Shown here: positions 47,752 to 56,762 of the stretch, piece after piece
Numbering within the stretch: position 1 is the first letter of the stretch
Layout of the letters: each line of letters begins with the position of its first letter
DNA from: Lederbergia citri
GTDB taxonomy: Bacteria; Bacillota; Bacilli; Bacillales; Bacillaceae_C
Length of the DNA stretch: 64,000 nt
Direction of reading: 5' to 3'
NCBI RefSeq assembly: GCF_018343625.1
Contig: NZ_JAGYPG010000001.1
Location: forward strand, 354,342 to 418,341
Translations under genes and position numbers: made by a program
The notes under the pieces: generated by a model
The model's database searches: none
Seen by the model: only the letters and a program-made list of their open reading frames with translations
Told to the model about the DNA's origin: nothing

Positions 47752-49284
47752 TTGTCTTCTAATTTTGAAAACCTAGAGGAGAGGCGCAGATCGATTTATA
47801 AAGGTGGCAAGGAAAAATATCATGAAAAATTGAAGCTTCAAAATAAGCTGTTTGTAAGAGAGCGACTATCACTTCTGTTTGACCGAGGAATTTATGAAGA
47901 AGATGGATTGTTTGCAAATTTCTATTCAAAAGATCTTCCAGCAGATGGTGTTGTGACAGCAGTCGGCAAAATAAATGCTCAAACCGTTTGCGTAATGGCA
48001 AATGATTCTACTGTAAAAGCAGGTTCGTGGGGAGAAAGAACGGTTGAAAAAATTATTCGCATTCAAGAGACAGCAGAAAAATTAAAAGTCCCACTTTTAT
48101 ATTTGGTGGATTCAGCTGGAGCAAGAATAACAGATCAACTTGATATGTTCCCGAACCGTCGTGGAGCAGGAAGGATATTTCATAATCAAGTTAAATTATC
48201 TGGGATGATTCCTCAGGTTTGTATCTTATTCGGTCCATCCGCAGCGGGCGGTGCCTATATTCCAGCATTTTGCGACTGTGTCATTATGGTTGAGAATAAT
48301 GCCTCTATGTATTTAGGTTCCCCAAGAATGGCAGAAAAAGTAATCGGTGAAAAAGTGGAGTTAAATGAAATGGGGGGCGCTCGAATGCATTGTTCTGTCA
48401 GTGGATGTGGAGATATATTAGTAGAAACTGAGGAAAAAGCAATCGAAGCGGCGAAGACGTATCTTTCTTATTTTCCAGCAAATTGTGAGGAGGAAGTAAA
48501 TAAAGGAAAGGGGAATGATCCCGACAGTGGGAAGTCACTGGAAGCCATTATTCCTCTGAATCAAAACATACCTTTTGATATGTATAAAGGGATAGACTCA
48601 TTAATCGATGGCGGAAGTTTTTTTGAAATAAAGAAGCTTTTTGCACCTGAACTCATTACTGGTTTTGCACGATTAAATGGCAGGGTTATTGGCATTATAG
48701 CAAATCAGCCAAAAACAAAAGGTGGGGTGCTTTTCATTGATTCGGCCGATAAAGGTGCAAGGTTTATTCAGTTATGCGACGCTTTTCATATTCCTTTGCT
48801 TTTTCTTGCCGATGTCCCCGGATTTATGATTGGAACAAAGGTTGAGCGGGCAGGAATAATTAGACATGGAGCAAAATTAATTGCAGCGATGAGCTCAGCA
48901 ACTGTTCCTAAAATATCTGTTATTGTAAGGAAGGCATATGGTGCTGGCCTTTATGCAATGGCAGGACCTGCTTTTGATCCTGATTGCTGCATTGCTTTAC
49001 CAACAGCACAAATAGCTGTGATGGGACCAGAAGCTGCTGTTAATGCGGTGTATTCTAATAAAATTCTTGAAATAGAAAACCATGAGGAGAGATTAGAATT
49101 TATAAAGGTAAAGCAGGAGGAATATAAAGAGCATATTGATATTTATAAACTAGCTTCTGATTTAGTCATAGATGAGATTGTTGCCGCTAATGAATTAAGG
49201 AAAACCCTTATTTCTAGGTTTGAGCTTTACGAAACGAAAAAAATTCCTCAAGTAAACCGTAAACATCCGGTTTTCCCTGTTTGA
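47752..49284 (+). CDS. Acyl-CoA carboxyltransferase subunit (YngE-like)
   Basis: 510 residues of the AccD/PccB-type carboxyltransferase with both crotonase-like halves. Seen: DSAGARITDQ, GPSAAGGAYIPAFCD in the N-terminal oxyanion region, and ADVPGFMIG with KAYGAGLYAM in the C-terminal half. It transfers CO2 from biotin to an acyl-CoA such as propionyl- or methylcrotonyl-CoA; specificity cannot be fixed. TTG start with AAGGAAGGTG eight bases upstream. Length equals that of B. subtilis YngE. Paired with the biotin carrier above. Confidence 0.9.
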   Translation: MSSNFENLEERRRSIYKGGKEKYHEKLKLQNKLFVRERLSLLFDRGIYEEDGLFANFYSKDLPADGVVTAVGKINAQTVCVMANDSTVKAGSWGERTVEKIIRIQETAEKLKVPLLYLVDSAGARITDQLDMFPNRRGAGRIFHNQVKLSGMIPQVCILFGPSAAGGAYIPAFCDCVIMVENNASMYLGSPRMAEKVIGEKVELNEMGGARMHCSVSGCGDILVETEEKAIEAAKTYLSYFPANCEEEVNKGKGNDPDSGKSLEAIIPLNQNIPFDMYKGIDSLIDGGSFFEIKKLFAPELITGFARLNGRVIGIIANQPKTKGGVLFIDSADKGARFIQLCDAFHIPLLFLADVPGFMIGTKVERAGIIRHGAKLIAAMSSATVPKISVIVRKAYGAGLYAMAGPAFDPDCCIALPTAQIAVMGPEAAVNAVYSNKILEIENHEERLEFIKVKQEEYKEHIDIYKLASDLVIDEIVAANELRKTLISRFELYETKKIPQVNRKHPVFPV

Positions 49285-49356
49285 TAATTTTAAATACCCA
49301 GATTATAATAACTTTGCTACAATAGTCCTATATAAACAAGTATATCGGGTGATGAT

Positions 49357-50256
49357 GTGAAAATTGGAATTATTGGAGGCGGCGCAGTAGGCCTTCTTTT
49401 TGGAGCTTACTTAAGCTCTTATCACGAAATATCAATCTATACTAGAACGAAGAAACAGGCAAAATTATTGAATAATCAGGGGATTACTCTAATTCGGGAT
49501 AATACGAAACACAAATATGCTGTAAATGGACAAGGGGATTATGAAAATATTGCTTTCCAAGATTTTATTGTTGTAGCAGTAAAACAATATGATCTTCATT
49601 CTCTAGAAAAAATTCTAAAAATGATCCCTAAACATATTCCACTTCTTTTTATTCAAAATGGAATGGGGCATTTACAGCTGCTTAACGCTTTGCCACATCA
49701 TTCTATTTATGTAGGAACTGTGGAACACGGTGTCGTGAGAATTGAGCATGGAACGATCGAACATACTGGTATTGGAAAAACGAATATTGCTATTTTTCGT
49801 GGGCAACATGATGATTTTAGAGATTTTCCCGCCATCCAAAATCAATATTTTCCTTTCCAAATTCAATCAAACTATAAAAATATGCTTTATTCAAAACTAA
49901 TTGCGAATGCTGTAATCAATCCTTTAACAGCTGTTTTTAATGTCCCTAATGGGAGGATAATCGAAAATCCTTTTTATTATGAAGCCTTTATAGCTCTTTT
50001 TATTGAAATCATGCAGCTGTTTCCAGAAATAAATAAAAAAGATTCATTGCATAATGTGGAGCTCATTTGCAAAAAAACGAAACATAATACATCTTCCATG
50101 TTAAAAGATTTGAAGGAAGGAAAGAAAACTGAGATAGATGCGATATTAGGTTATATCCTTGAGGAAGGAAATAAAAATGGACATGCTTTACCCTTCACAA
50201 AATTTATTTTCACCATGATAAAAGGGAAAGAATTGGAAGGGGGAATCGAAGAATAA
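49357..50256 (+). CDS. panE: 2-dehydropantoate 2-reductase (YlbQ)
   Basis: 299 residues. Makes pantoate for CoA synthesis with NADPH. Rossmann motif GGGAVG (7-12); a conserved catalytic Lys and a Glu lie in SKLIANAVINPLTAVFNVPNG and the C-terminal helical domain. GTG start after GGGTGATGAT. It overlaps the next gene by one base (TAATG). With coaD about 10 kb upstream, two CoA pathway genes are in this window. Possible paralogs exist in bacilli, so this may be one of two ketopantoate reductases. Confidence 0.88.
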   Translation: MKIGIIGGGAVGLLFGAYLSSYHEISIYTRTKKQAKLLNNQGITLIRDNTKHKYAVNGQGDYENIAFQDFIVVAVKQYDLHSLEKILKMIPKHIPLLFIQNGMGHLQLLNALPHHSIYVGTVEHGVVRIEHGTIEHTGIGKTNIAIFRGQHDDFRDFPAIQNQYFPFQIQSNYKNMLYSKLIANAVINPLTAVFNVPNGRIIENPFYYEAFIALFIEIMQLFPEINKKDSLHNVELICKKTKHNTSSMLKDLKEGKKTEIDAILGYILEEGNKNGHALPFTKFIFTMIKGKELEGGIEE

Positions 50257-50651
50257 TGTTAGCTTTATTGTCCTCATTGGCAGCAATTTTTGTTATTCTG
50301 CCCGTACTTCTTTTTGCTCTAGTTTTCTACATCGTGAAACTTTTGACGAATAGTCAAAAAAAGGCAAAAGGAGCAGCTATTAATATTACAACATTCGTAT
50401 TAATATTTTCAGTACATTATTTAATCTTGGTCATATGGTCTAAATCCTTGCTATGGCTCATTATCTTATTTGTATTATTGACAGCTATTTTATTTTCATA
50501 TGTCTATTGGAAAGTAAAGGAGGAAGTTGATTACGGAAAGGTATTCCAAGGATTTTGGAGGCTGAATTTTTTATTGTTCTCAGCCATTTACATAGGCTTA
50601 CTTTTATATGGAGCAGCATCTCGAGCAATTGAGGCCGTAATGGTCAAATAA
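50256..50651 (+). CDS. DUF3397 membrane protein
   Basis: 131 residues with four membrane helices (about 5-29, 40-58, 62-80 and 95-118). DUF3397 members lie before bshC in many bacilli. Translation is coupled to panE by TAATG. Function unknown. Confidence 0.85.
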   Translation: MLALLSSLAAIFVILPVLLFALVFYIVKLLTNSQKKAKGAAINITTFVLIFSVHYLILVIWSKSLLWLIILFVLLTAILFSYVYWKVKEEVDYGKVFQGFWRLNFLLFSAIYIGLLLYGAASRAIEAVMVK

Positions 50652-50732
50652 TTTTTCAGTATTACATAATATCTTTTACTTAAAGTTTTTGCTATACTTA
50701 CGCTTAGAAAACGCAGAAAGGAAGTACGGCTT

Positions 50733-52361
50733 ATGGAATTAGAAAGCATCGTCATTCCAGCCACGAACGACTTTGCTTCTCTTTATATAGAACAAAAAGA
50801 GCCTGTTAAAGGTTTTTTTCATTACGATATAACGGAGAACACAGTATTTGAAAAGCGCTGTCGCGATCTTATGTCAAGAAATATTGATCGCGCTGGCATT
50901 GCAAGAGTGATCGAAAATTACATGGAGAAATTTCCGCAATCTAATAAAACAATATTGTCATTAGAAAAAATGCGCAATGAACATTCGGTTGTTGTCATTG
51001 GAGGGCAGCAAGCAGGTCTATTAACTGGTCCACTTTATTCTATACATAAAATCATTTCCATTATAAAACTTGCGGAAGAACAGGAAAGAAAACTCGATAG
51101 ACCAGTCGTTCCTATTTTTTGGATTGCTGGGGAAGATCATGATTTTCTTGAAATCAATCATGTATATGCCGAAGCTGGACAATCGTTAAAGAAGATTTCC
51201 TTTGCTGGCAATAATGATGAGAAGAAAATGACTTCACATATTTATTATAATAAAGACGAAATGCATCAATGGGTCAACACTGTTTTTACTCATTTTGGTG
51301 AAAAAGTGCATACGAAACAATTATTATCTTCACTTCATTCGGCCATTATGCAATATGATTCGATAACAGATCTTTTTTCTTATATTGTTATGTCTCTTTT
51401 TAAAGACTATGGTTTGCTTATTATTGATTCGGCCGATCCAGCATTACGTCGTTTGGAAGAGCCTTTCTTCTCCAGGTTAATTGATCAAAATGTTGAGTTA
51501 AGTCAAGCTGTATTATCTCAACAAAAAGAGATTGGAAGTTACGGCTTTAAAAAAGCAATTGAAATGGAAGAAAGTGCAGCTAACTTATTCTATTATTTAC
51601 ATAATGAACGAATTTTGTTAGATTATGATCCTCAAAAAGATTGTTTTTTGTCAAAAAAAGCAGATTTTCGAATGGATAATGACAGCTTGCAGGACTTGCT
51701 GCGGCAAAAACCTGAAAACTTCAGTAATAACGTAGTTACAAGACCTCTAATGCAAGAATGGCTATTTCCTACTCTAGCATTCATAGCAGGACCAGGTGAA
51801 ATCGCTTACTGGGGTGAATTAAAAAAAGCATTTGAGATAGTAGGAAATAAAATGCCTCCTATTATTCCAAGATTAAATATAACGTTTCTTGAAGCGGCAC
51901 TTGAAAGAGATATACATGATTTACAGTTATCTATTGAAGATATACTTAAAAATGGAGTCACAAGGAATAAAGCATTATTCTTAGAAAATGTTGCTGATAA
52001 AGAATTGCAAAGTATTCTTGACGATGCAAAAAAATACTTGGAAGATCAATATGATTCCATATTTAAAAGGTTGGAAGAAAGTGATCGCGGATTATTACCG
52101 CTCGCTAGAAAGAATCTATCAATACATTTAAATCAGCTTCAATTCATGGAGCAAAAATCAAATCAGTCACAAGAAATTAAACATCAGACAATTTTAGACA
52201 AGTATAGCAAAATAGAACTGCATTTATTGCCGAATGGTGCACCTCAGGAACGAATTTGGAATATATTTTACTATTTAAATGAAATGGGAGAAGGGTTTAT
52301 ACATCAATTAATGGAAGAAGCATTTGTTTTTGATGGGACACACAAATTAATAAAAATATGA
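50733..52361 (+). CDS. bshC: Bacillithiol synthase cysteine-adding enzyme BshC (YllA)
   Basis: 542 residues. Adds cysteine to GlcN-malate in the last step of bacillithiol synthesis. Seen: VVIGGQQAGLLTGPLYSIHK with the nucleotide-binding loop (about 90-110), WIAGEDHDFLEINHVY, PTLAFIAGPGEIAYWGELK, and a long coiled coil (about 420-490). Length is normal. RBS AAAGGAAG. bshA and bshB are not in the window. Confidence 0.95.
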   Translation: MELESIVIPATNDFASLYIEQKEPVKGFFHYDITENTVFEKRCRDLMSRNIDRAGIARVIENYMEKFPQSNKTILSLEKMRNEHSVVVIGGQQAGLLTGPLYSIHKIISIIKLAEEQERKLDRPVVPIFWIAGEDHDFLEINHVYAEAGQSLKKISFAGNNDEKKMTSHIYYNKDEMHQWVNTVFTHFGEKVHTKQLLSSLHSAIMQYDSITDLFSYIVMSLFKDYGLLIIDSADPALRRLEEPFFSRLIDQNVELSQAVLSQQKEIGSYGFKKAIEMEESAANLFYYLHNERILLDYDPQKDCFLSKKADFRMDNDSLQDLLRQKPENFSNNVVTRPLMQEWLFPTLAFIAGPGEIAYWGELKKAFEIVGNKMPPIIPRLNITFLEAALERDIHDLQLSIEDILKNGVTRNKALFLENVADKELQSILDDAKKYLEDQYDSIFKRLEESDRGLLPLARKNLSIHLNQLQFMEQKSNQSQEIKHQTILDKYSKIELHLLPNGAPQERIWNIFYYLNEMGEGFIHQLMEEAFVFDGTHKLIKI

Positions 52362-52370
52362 TGAATCATG

Positions 52371-52420
52371 ACTATCTAATGATTGAAGCTTTGCTTCAAT
52401 TTTTAGATAGTTTTTTATTT
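52371..52420 (+). terminator. bshC terminator
   Basis: ACTATCTAA (52371-52379) pairs with TTAGATAGT (52403-52411), with inner TTGAAGC/GCTTCAA, then TTTTTATTTT. Confidence 0.9.
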
Positions 52421-52439
52421 TCCTTTTAAAAAAAGGTGG

Positions 52440-52483
52440 TAGAAAGTGGGGGGATGTGGTAAAGTAAAGTTAGAAAGTGGGGG
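52440..52483 (+). promoter_or_regulatory. Direct repeats before mraZ, candidate MraZ operator
   Basis: TAGAAAGTGGGGG occurs exactly twice, at 52440-52452 and 52471-52483, offset 31 bases (about three helical turns); a related AAAGGTGG is at 52433-52440 and TGTGG at 52455. MraZ proteins bind repeated AAAGTG or GTGG-type boxes ahead of their own operon. The second copy also includes the ribosome site of mraZ, so binding to DNA and translation share bases. Confidence 0.6.
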
Positions 52484-52491
52484 CATATCTT

Positions 52492-52923
52492 ATGTTCATG
52501 GGAGAATACCAACACAATATTGATGCGAAGGGCCGTTTAATTGTCCCAGCAAAATTTCGTGAGCATCTCGGGGAAACATTTGTAATAACCCGTGGTCTCG
52601 ATCAATGTTTATTTGGTTATCCTCTCGAAGAATGGCGAATTTTGGAGGAAAAGCTAAAATCTCTCCCTATGACAAAGAAAGATGCTCGAGCATTTACGAG
52701 ATTTTTTTTCTCCGGAGCCGTTGAATGTGAAATTGATAAACAAGGCAGAATAAATTTGCCAACACCGCTCCTAGGCTATGCTAAACTTGTAAAAGAATGT
52801 GTGATTTTAGGGGTTTCGAACAGAATTGAGATTTGGAGCAAGGATAGTTGGGAAGACTATTTTGCAGAATCAGAAGAATCTTTTGCTGAAATTGCAGAGA
52901 ATATGATTGATTTTGACATCTAG
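52492..52923 (+). CDS. mraZ: Transcriptional regulator MraZ
   Basis: 143 residues from ATG 52492, beginning [15 protein letters not shown] as in the family; an upstream in-frame start at 52477 would place the ribosome site inside the gene. Two SpoVT/AbrB-like half-domains, each with a DxxGR motif (DAKGR and DKQGR), make the DNA-binding face. It represses or tunes the division-cell wall cluster that it heads. Confidence 0.96.
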   Translation: MFMGEYQHNIDAKGRLIVPAKFREHLGETFVITRGLDQCLFGYPLEEWRILEEKLKSLPMTKKDARAFTRFFFSGAVECEIDKQGRINLPTPLLGYAKLVKECVILGVSNRIEIWSKDSWEDYFAESEESFAEIAENMIDFDI

Positions 52924-52949
52924 TCTATGATTTTGAAAGGTGACATCAC

Positions 52950-53882
52950 ATGTTTAATCATACTACCGTGTTATTGAAGGAAACTGTCGAAGGATTGAAT
53001 GTTCATCCTAATGGTATATATGTGGATTGTACTCTCGGAGGTGGGGGGCATTCAGAATTAATTCTATCCAAGCTATCCAGTGAAGGCAGGCTAATTGCTT
53101 TTGATCAAGATGAAACAGCTATCTCACATGCTAAAGAAAAGCTTTCAAAGTACGAAAATAACTTAATTTTTGTTAAAAGTAATTTTAAATATATAGAAGA
53201 AAAAATAAACAGCCTTGGAATACATAAAGTGGATGGGATATTATATGATTTGGGAGTTTCTTCCCCTCAACTAGACACTCCGGAAAGAGGTTTTAGTTAC
53301 CACCACAATGCGCCACTTGATATGAGAATGGATCTTCAAGGTGAAATCTCCGCTTATGATGTTATTAATCAGTGGTCCTATGAGGATTTAGTTAGGATTT
53401 TTTTCCATTATGGTGAAGAGAAATTTTCCAAACAAATTGCCCGTAAAATCGAGGCTGCAAGAGAAAAAGCACCTATCGAAACGACAGGTGAATTAGTTGA
53501 ATTAATCAAAGAAGGGATTCCTGCACCTGCAAGAAGAAAAGGCGGGCATCCTGCAAAACGGATTTTTCAAGCGATTCGAATCGCTGTAAACGATGAACTG
53601 CACGCATTTGAAAATTCGCTCCAACAAGCGATAGATTTACTTAATCCATCGGGAAGAATCAGTGTCATTACGTTTCATTCTTTGGAAGATAGAATATGTA
53701 AATCTGTTTTTAAGGAAGCAAGCGAGGGACCACCATTGCCCCCTGGAATGCCTGTAATACCAGCAGGCTATGAACCAAAATTAAAGCTTGTCAATCGAAA
53801 ACCTATAACTCCTTCAGAGAAGGAATTAGACATAAACAACCGAGCACGTTCGGCAAAATTAAGAATTGCTGAAAAAATATAA
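52950..53882 (+). CDS. rsmH: 16S rRNA m4C1402 methyltransferase RsmH (MraW)
   Basis: 310 residues. SAM motif [14 protein letters not shown] (about 26-39), [25 protein letters not shown] and RPxxPSxxE-like [11 protein letters not shown] near the end are all diagnostic. N4-methylates C1402 in the ribosomal P site. RBS AAAGGTGA. Confidence 0.96.
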   Translation: MFNHTTVLLKETVEGLNVHPNGIYVDCTLGGGGHSELILSKLSSEGRLIAFDQDETAISHAKEKLSKYENNLIFVKSNFKYIEEKINSLGIHKVDGILYDLGVSSPQLDTPERGFSYHHNAPLDMRMDLQGEISAYDVINQWSYEDLVRIFFHYGEEKFSKQIARKIEAAREKAPIETTGELVELIKEGIPAPARRKGGHPAKRIFQAIRIAVNDELHAFENSLQQAIDLLNPSGRISVITFHSLEDRICKSVFKEASEGPPLPPGMPVIPAGYEPKLKLVNRKPITPSEKELDINNRARSAKLRIAEKI

Positions 53883-53930
53883 ACATATCGGAAAATACTT
53901 TTAAAGGATTCTGGTGTAGGGGGAGACATT

Positions 53931-54293
53931 TTGAGTAATTTAGCTCGTAAACATTATGAACAACATGTAGAAACACAACAACAAACACAAGTTCAAGTAA
54001 AAACGATCAAACGCCATGCAAAAATTACTCCTGGAGAAAAATTTCTTGCTATTCTGCTTGTAGCTTTTGTTATCGTCATGGCCGTTCAAATTATTTCCGC
54101 TCAAGCACAGATATATGAAGTGAATAAAAATATTGAAGATGCTAAAACCGCTATTCATGAGCAACAAAAAATAAACGAAGATTTGGGTTCGCAGGTAAAG
54201 GAACTAAGCAGTCCCGAAAAGCTTTTTGATAAGGCGAAAGAATTGGGTTTGAATTTAGATCCAAATAAAGTCAGGGGTATAGAGAAAAAATGA
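53931..54293 (+). CDS. ftsL: Cell division protein FtsL
   Basis: 120 residues: a cytoplasmic basic N-terminus (1-37), one membrane helix (about 38-57) and an extracytoplasmic coiled coil (60-100). It forms the FtsL-DivIC-DivIB complex with the septal synthase. TTG start with GGGGGAG upstream. It overlaps pbpB by four bases (ATGA). Confidence 0.92.
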   Translation: MSNLARKHYEQHVETQQQTQVQVKTIKRHAKITPGEKFLAILLVAFVIVMAVQIISAQAQIYEVNKNIEDAKTAIHEQQKINEDLGSQVKELSSPEKLFDKAKELGLNLDPNKVRGIEKK

Positions 54294-56500
54294 AAAGTAC
54301 TAAAAAGAATATGAACATAGGAGCAGCGTTTTTCTTTATTTTCTTCGGCCTGCTCTTTTTTGTATTGATTGTTAGATTCGTCACTATTCAGTACACCGGT
54401 GAAGCGGAAGGAAGAGTGCTATCAGCAAAAGCGGCTCAAATCTATTTGCGACAAGAGAAAATACCTAGTAAAAGAGGAACTATTTTCGATCATAACGGCG
54501 AGGCTATAGCTGAGGACTCTGCATCTTATACGTTAGTTGCTATTCTTGATAAGGACTTAACGATTGACCCTAAACATCCTAGACATGTTGCTGATCCACA
54601 AATGACAGCTACGAAGCTAGCTGCAGAAATTGATATGAGTGAGCAGGAAATATATGAGAGACTTACTAAAGAGGGTCGGAAACAAGTAGAATTTGGAGCT
54701 GCAGGAAAAGATTTATCACATAGTGTTAAGCAAAAAATTGAAGACCTAAAATTGCCGGGGATTTCATTTATTAAAGAATCAAAACGCTCTTATCCAAATG
54801 GAATTTTTTCATCTCATTTGATTGGGTATGCTCAAAAAGATGAAAAAACTTCTGAAATTGTTGGAATAACAGGATTGGAAAATAGCTACAACAATTTACT
54901 AAAAGGTAAGGATGGATCTATAAAGTACGAAGGTGACATTTGGAATTACGTATTGCCGAATTCACATAAAAATGTCACTGAACCGATAAATGGGCATGAC
55001 ATATATTTAACGTTGGATAAAAAAATTCAAACCTTCCTCGAAGACTCTATGAAAAAGGTTGATGAGCAATATGAGCCAAAGAGAATCATGGCTGTTGTCG
55101 CTGATCCAAAGACTGGTAAAATCCTTGCAATGGCACAAAGGCCAACGTATCATCCTGAAACAAGAGTGGGCATAGATAAATCGTGGCATAATGAAATAAT
55201 TGAAACATCCTACGAACCTGGATCAACAATGAAAATATTTTCATTAGCTGCTGCCATCGAGAAAAAAGTATTTAATCCAAATGACACATATCCCTCAGGT
55301 AGATATTATGTTAATAAACGTGATTATATAGGAGATCATAACGGCGGAAGAGGCTGGGGACCCATCACCTATTTAGAAGGTGTACAGCGATCTTCAAACG
55401 TAGCATTTGCTTACTTGCTTGAAAAAATGGGTACTCAAGCTTGGCGCGAATATATGGATAGATTTAAATTTGGAACACCTACAGGTATTGATCTTCCAAA
55501 TGAAGTCTCAGGGAAAATTTTATATGATTGGCCAATCGAAAAAGTAACGAGTGTTTTTGGTCAAGGTACGACTGTCACTGCTATACAAATGGTTCAAGCA
55601 ATGACTGCGATTGCAAATGATGGAAAAATGATGAAGCCCTTTGTAGTAGAAAAAATAGAAAACCCTAATGACGGCACTTCCAAGGAGACAAAGCCTGAAA
55701 TAGTTGGCCAGCCAATCAGTAAAGAAACCGCAAAAGAAGTAAGAAATATACTTGAAACAGTTCTTACATCCGAACATGGGACTGGGGGAAGATATAAAAT
55801 TGCAGGCTATAAAGTTGCCGGAAAAACAGGAACTGCCCAGATTCCTGATCCTAAAGGAGGATATTTAACAGGGTATGATGACTATGTCTTTTCATTCCTC
55901 GGTATGGCTCCTGCGGATGATCCGAAATTAATCATGTATGTGGTCATCGATCAACCAAATTTAAAAGAAGATGAGAATGGTAATCTTGAAAACGGCAGTG
56001 TTCCAGTTTCGATGATTTTTAATCCAGTTATGAAAAGCAGCTTAGAATATTTGAATATTCAACCTGAAGAAATTCCAGATACTAAAATTGCCAATCTCCC
56101 GGATTTCTCTAAAATGAAGAAGGATGATGCAATTGAATACATTAAGGAAAAATCATTAGTTCCGATTATTATAGGAGATGGAGATAAGATAATCGACCAA
56201 TCGCCAAATTCGGGCGCTTCATTAATCGAAGGTGAAAAGATTTTTATTAAAACGGACGGAAATCTTACTTTACCAAATATGACTGGCTGGTCCAAACGTG
56301 ATGTTTTATATGCTGCACGATTGGCTAATGTTAACGTTAATATAGTCGGAGATGGCTTTGCATCAAAGCAAAATATCAAGCCTGATTCTCCAGTTAATGA
56401 AGGGGATCATCTAGTCGTAAACTTTGAAACTCCTAGACAAAAAATTGACCGTGAAAAATCAGCAAAAAATAAAGAAGATGATGACAAACCTTTAGATTAA
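54290..56500 (+). CDS. pbpB: Septal penicillin-binding protein 2B (class B)
   Basis: 736 residues. N-terminal membrane helix (about 10-32), dimerisation domain, transpeptidase domain with S312-TM-K315, S368-S-N370 and K512-T-G514, and two C-terminal PASTA domains (about 600-720). It cross-links septal peptidoglycan with FtsW. Translation is coupled to ftsL. A terminator follows, which separates vegetative pbpB from sporulation spoVD. Confidence 0.95.
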   Translation: MKSTKKNMNIGAAFFFIFFGLLFFVLIVRFVTIQYTGEAEGRVLSAKAAQIYLRQEKIPSKRGTIFDHNGEAIAEDSASYTLVAILDKDLTIDPKHPRHVADPQMTATKLAAEIDMSEQEIYERLTKEGRKQVEFGAAGKDLSHSVKQKIEDLKLPGISFIKESKRSYPNGIFSSHLIGYAQKDEKTSEIVGITGLENSYNNLLKGKDGSIKYEGDIWNYVLPNSHKNVTEPINGHDIYLTLDKKIQTFLEDSMKKVDEQYEPKRIMAVVADPKTGKILAMAQRPTYHPETRVGIDKSWHNEIIETSYEPGSTMKIFSLAAAIEKKVFNPNDTYPSGRYYVNKRDYIGDHNGGRGWGPITYLEGVQRSSNVAFAYLLEKMGTQAWREYMDRFKFGTPTGIDLPNEVSGKILYDWPIEKVTSVFGQGTTVTAIQMVQAMTAIANDGKMMKPFVVEKIENPNDGTSKETKPEIVGQPISKETAKEVRNILETVLTSEHGTGGRYKIAGYKVAGKTGTAQIPDPKGGYLTGYDDYVFSFLGMAPADDPKLIMYVVIDQPNLKEDENGNLENGSVPVSMIFNPVMKSSLEYLNIQPEEIPDTKIANLPDFSKMKKDDAIEYIKEKSLVPIIIGDGDKIIDQSPNSGASLIEGEKIFIKTDGNLTLPNMTGWSKRDVLYAARLANVNVNIVGDGFASKQNIKPDSPVNEGDHLVVNFETPRQKIDREKSAKNKEDDDKPLD

Positions 56501-56505
56501 ATGAA

Positions 56506-56547
56506 AAGCAGTGGCTGCTCATAAGAGTTAGCCACTGTTTTCTTTTG
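56506..56547 (+). terminator. pbpB terminator
   Basis: CAGTGGCT (56509-56516) and AGCCACTG (56530-56537), then TTTTCTTTTG. Bases 56548-56660 hold a decayed copy of the dispersed repeat (AACTTTGT, GTAGCTAGAGACTAGCAAAC, ACGTAAGTTAACATC). Confidence 0.82.
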
Positions 56548-56762
56548 TTATTAAGGAAATTATTGATTAGAACTTTGTTTCTAATGCATGTAGCTAGAGA
56601 CTAGCAAACATCTTTGCTTTCTTTTTTACGTAAGTTAACATCAATTCTCCTTGTAGGCTCAGATGTTCATCTGTCAGTAAGGCACTTATATACTCTTCTT
56701 GTACTACTAGTAAGGGACAAGGCATAAGTTTAAACGAGCCGGAAAATGAGGGGGTCCTTTTT

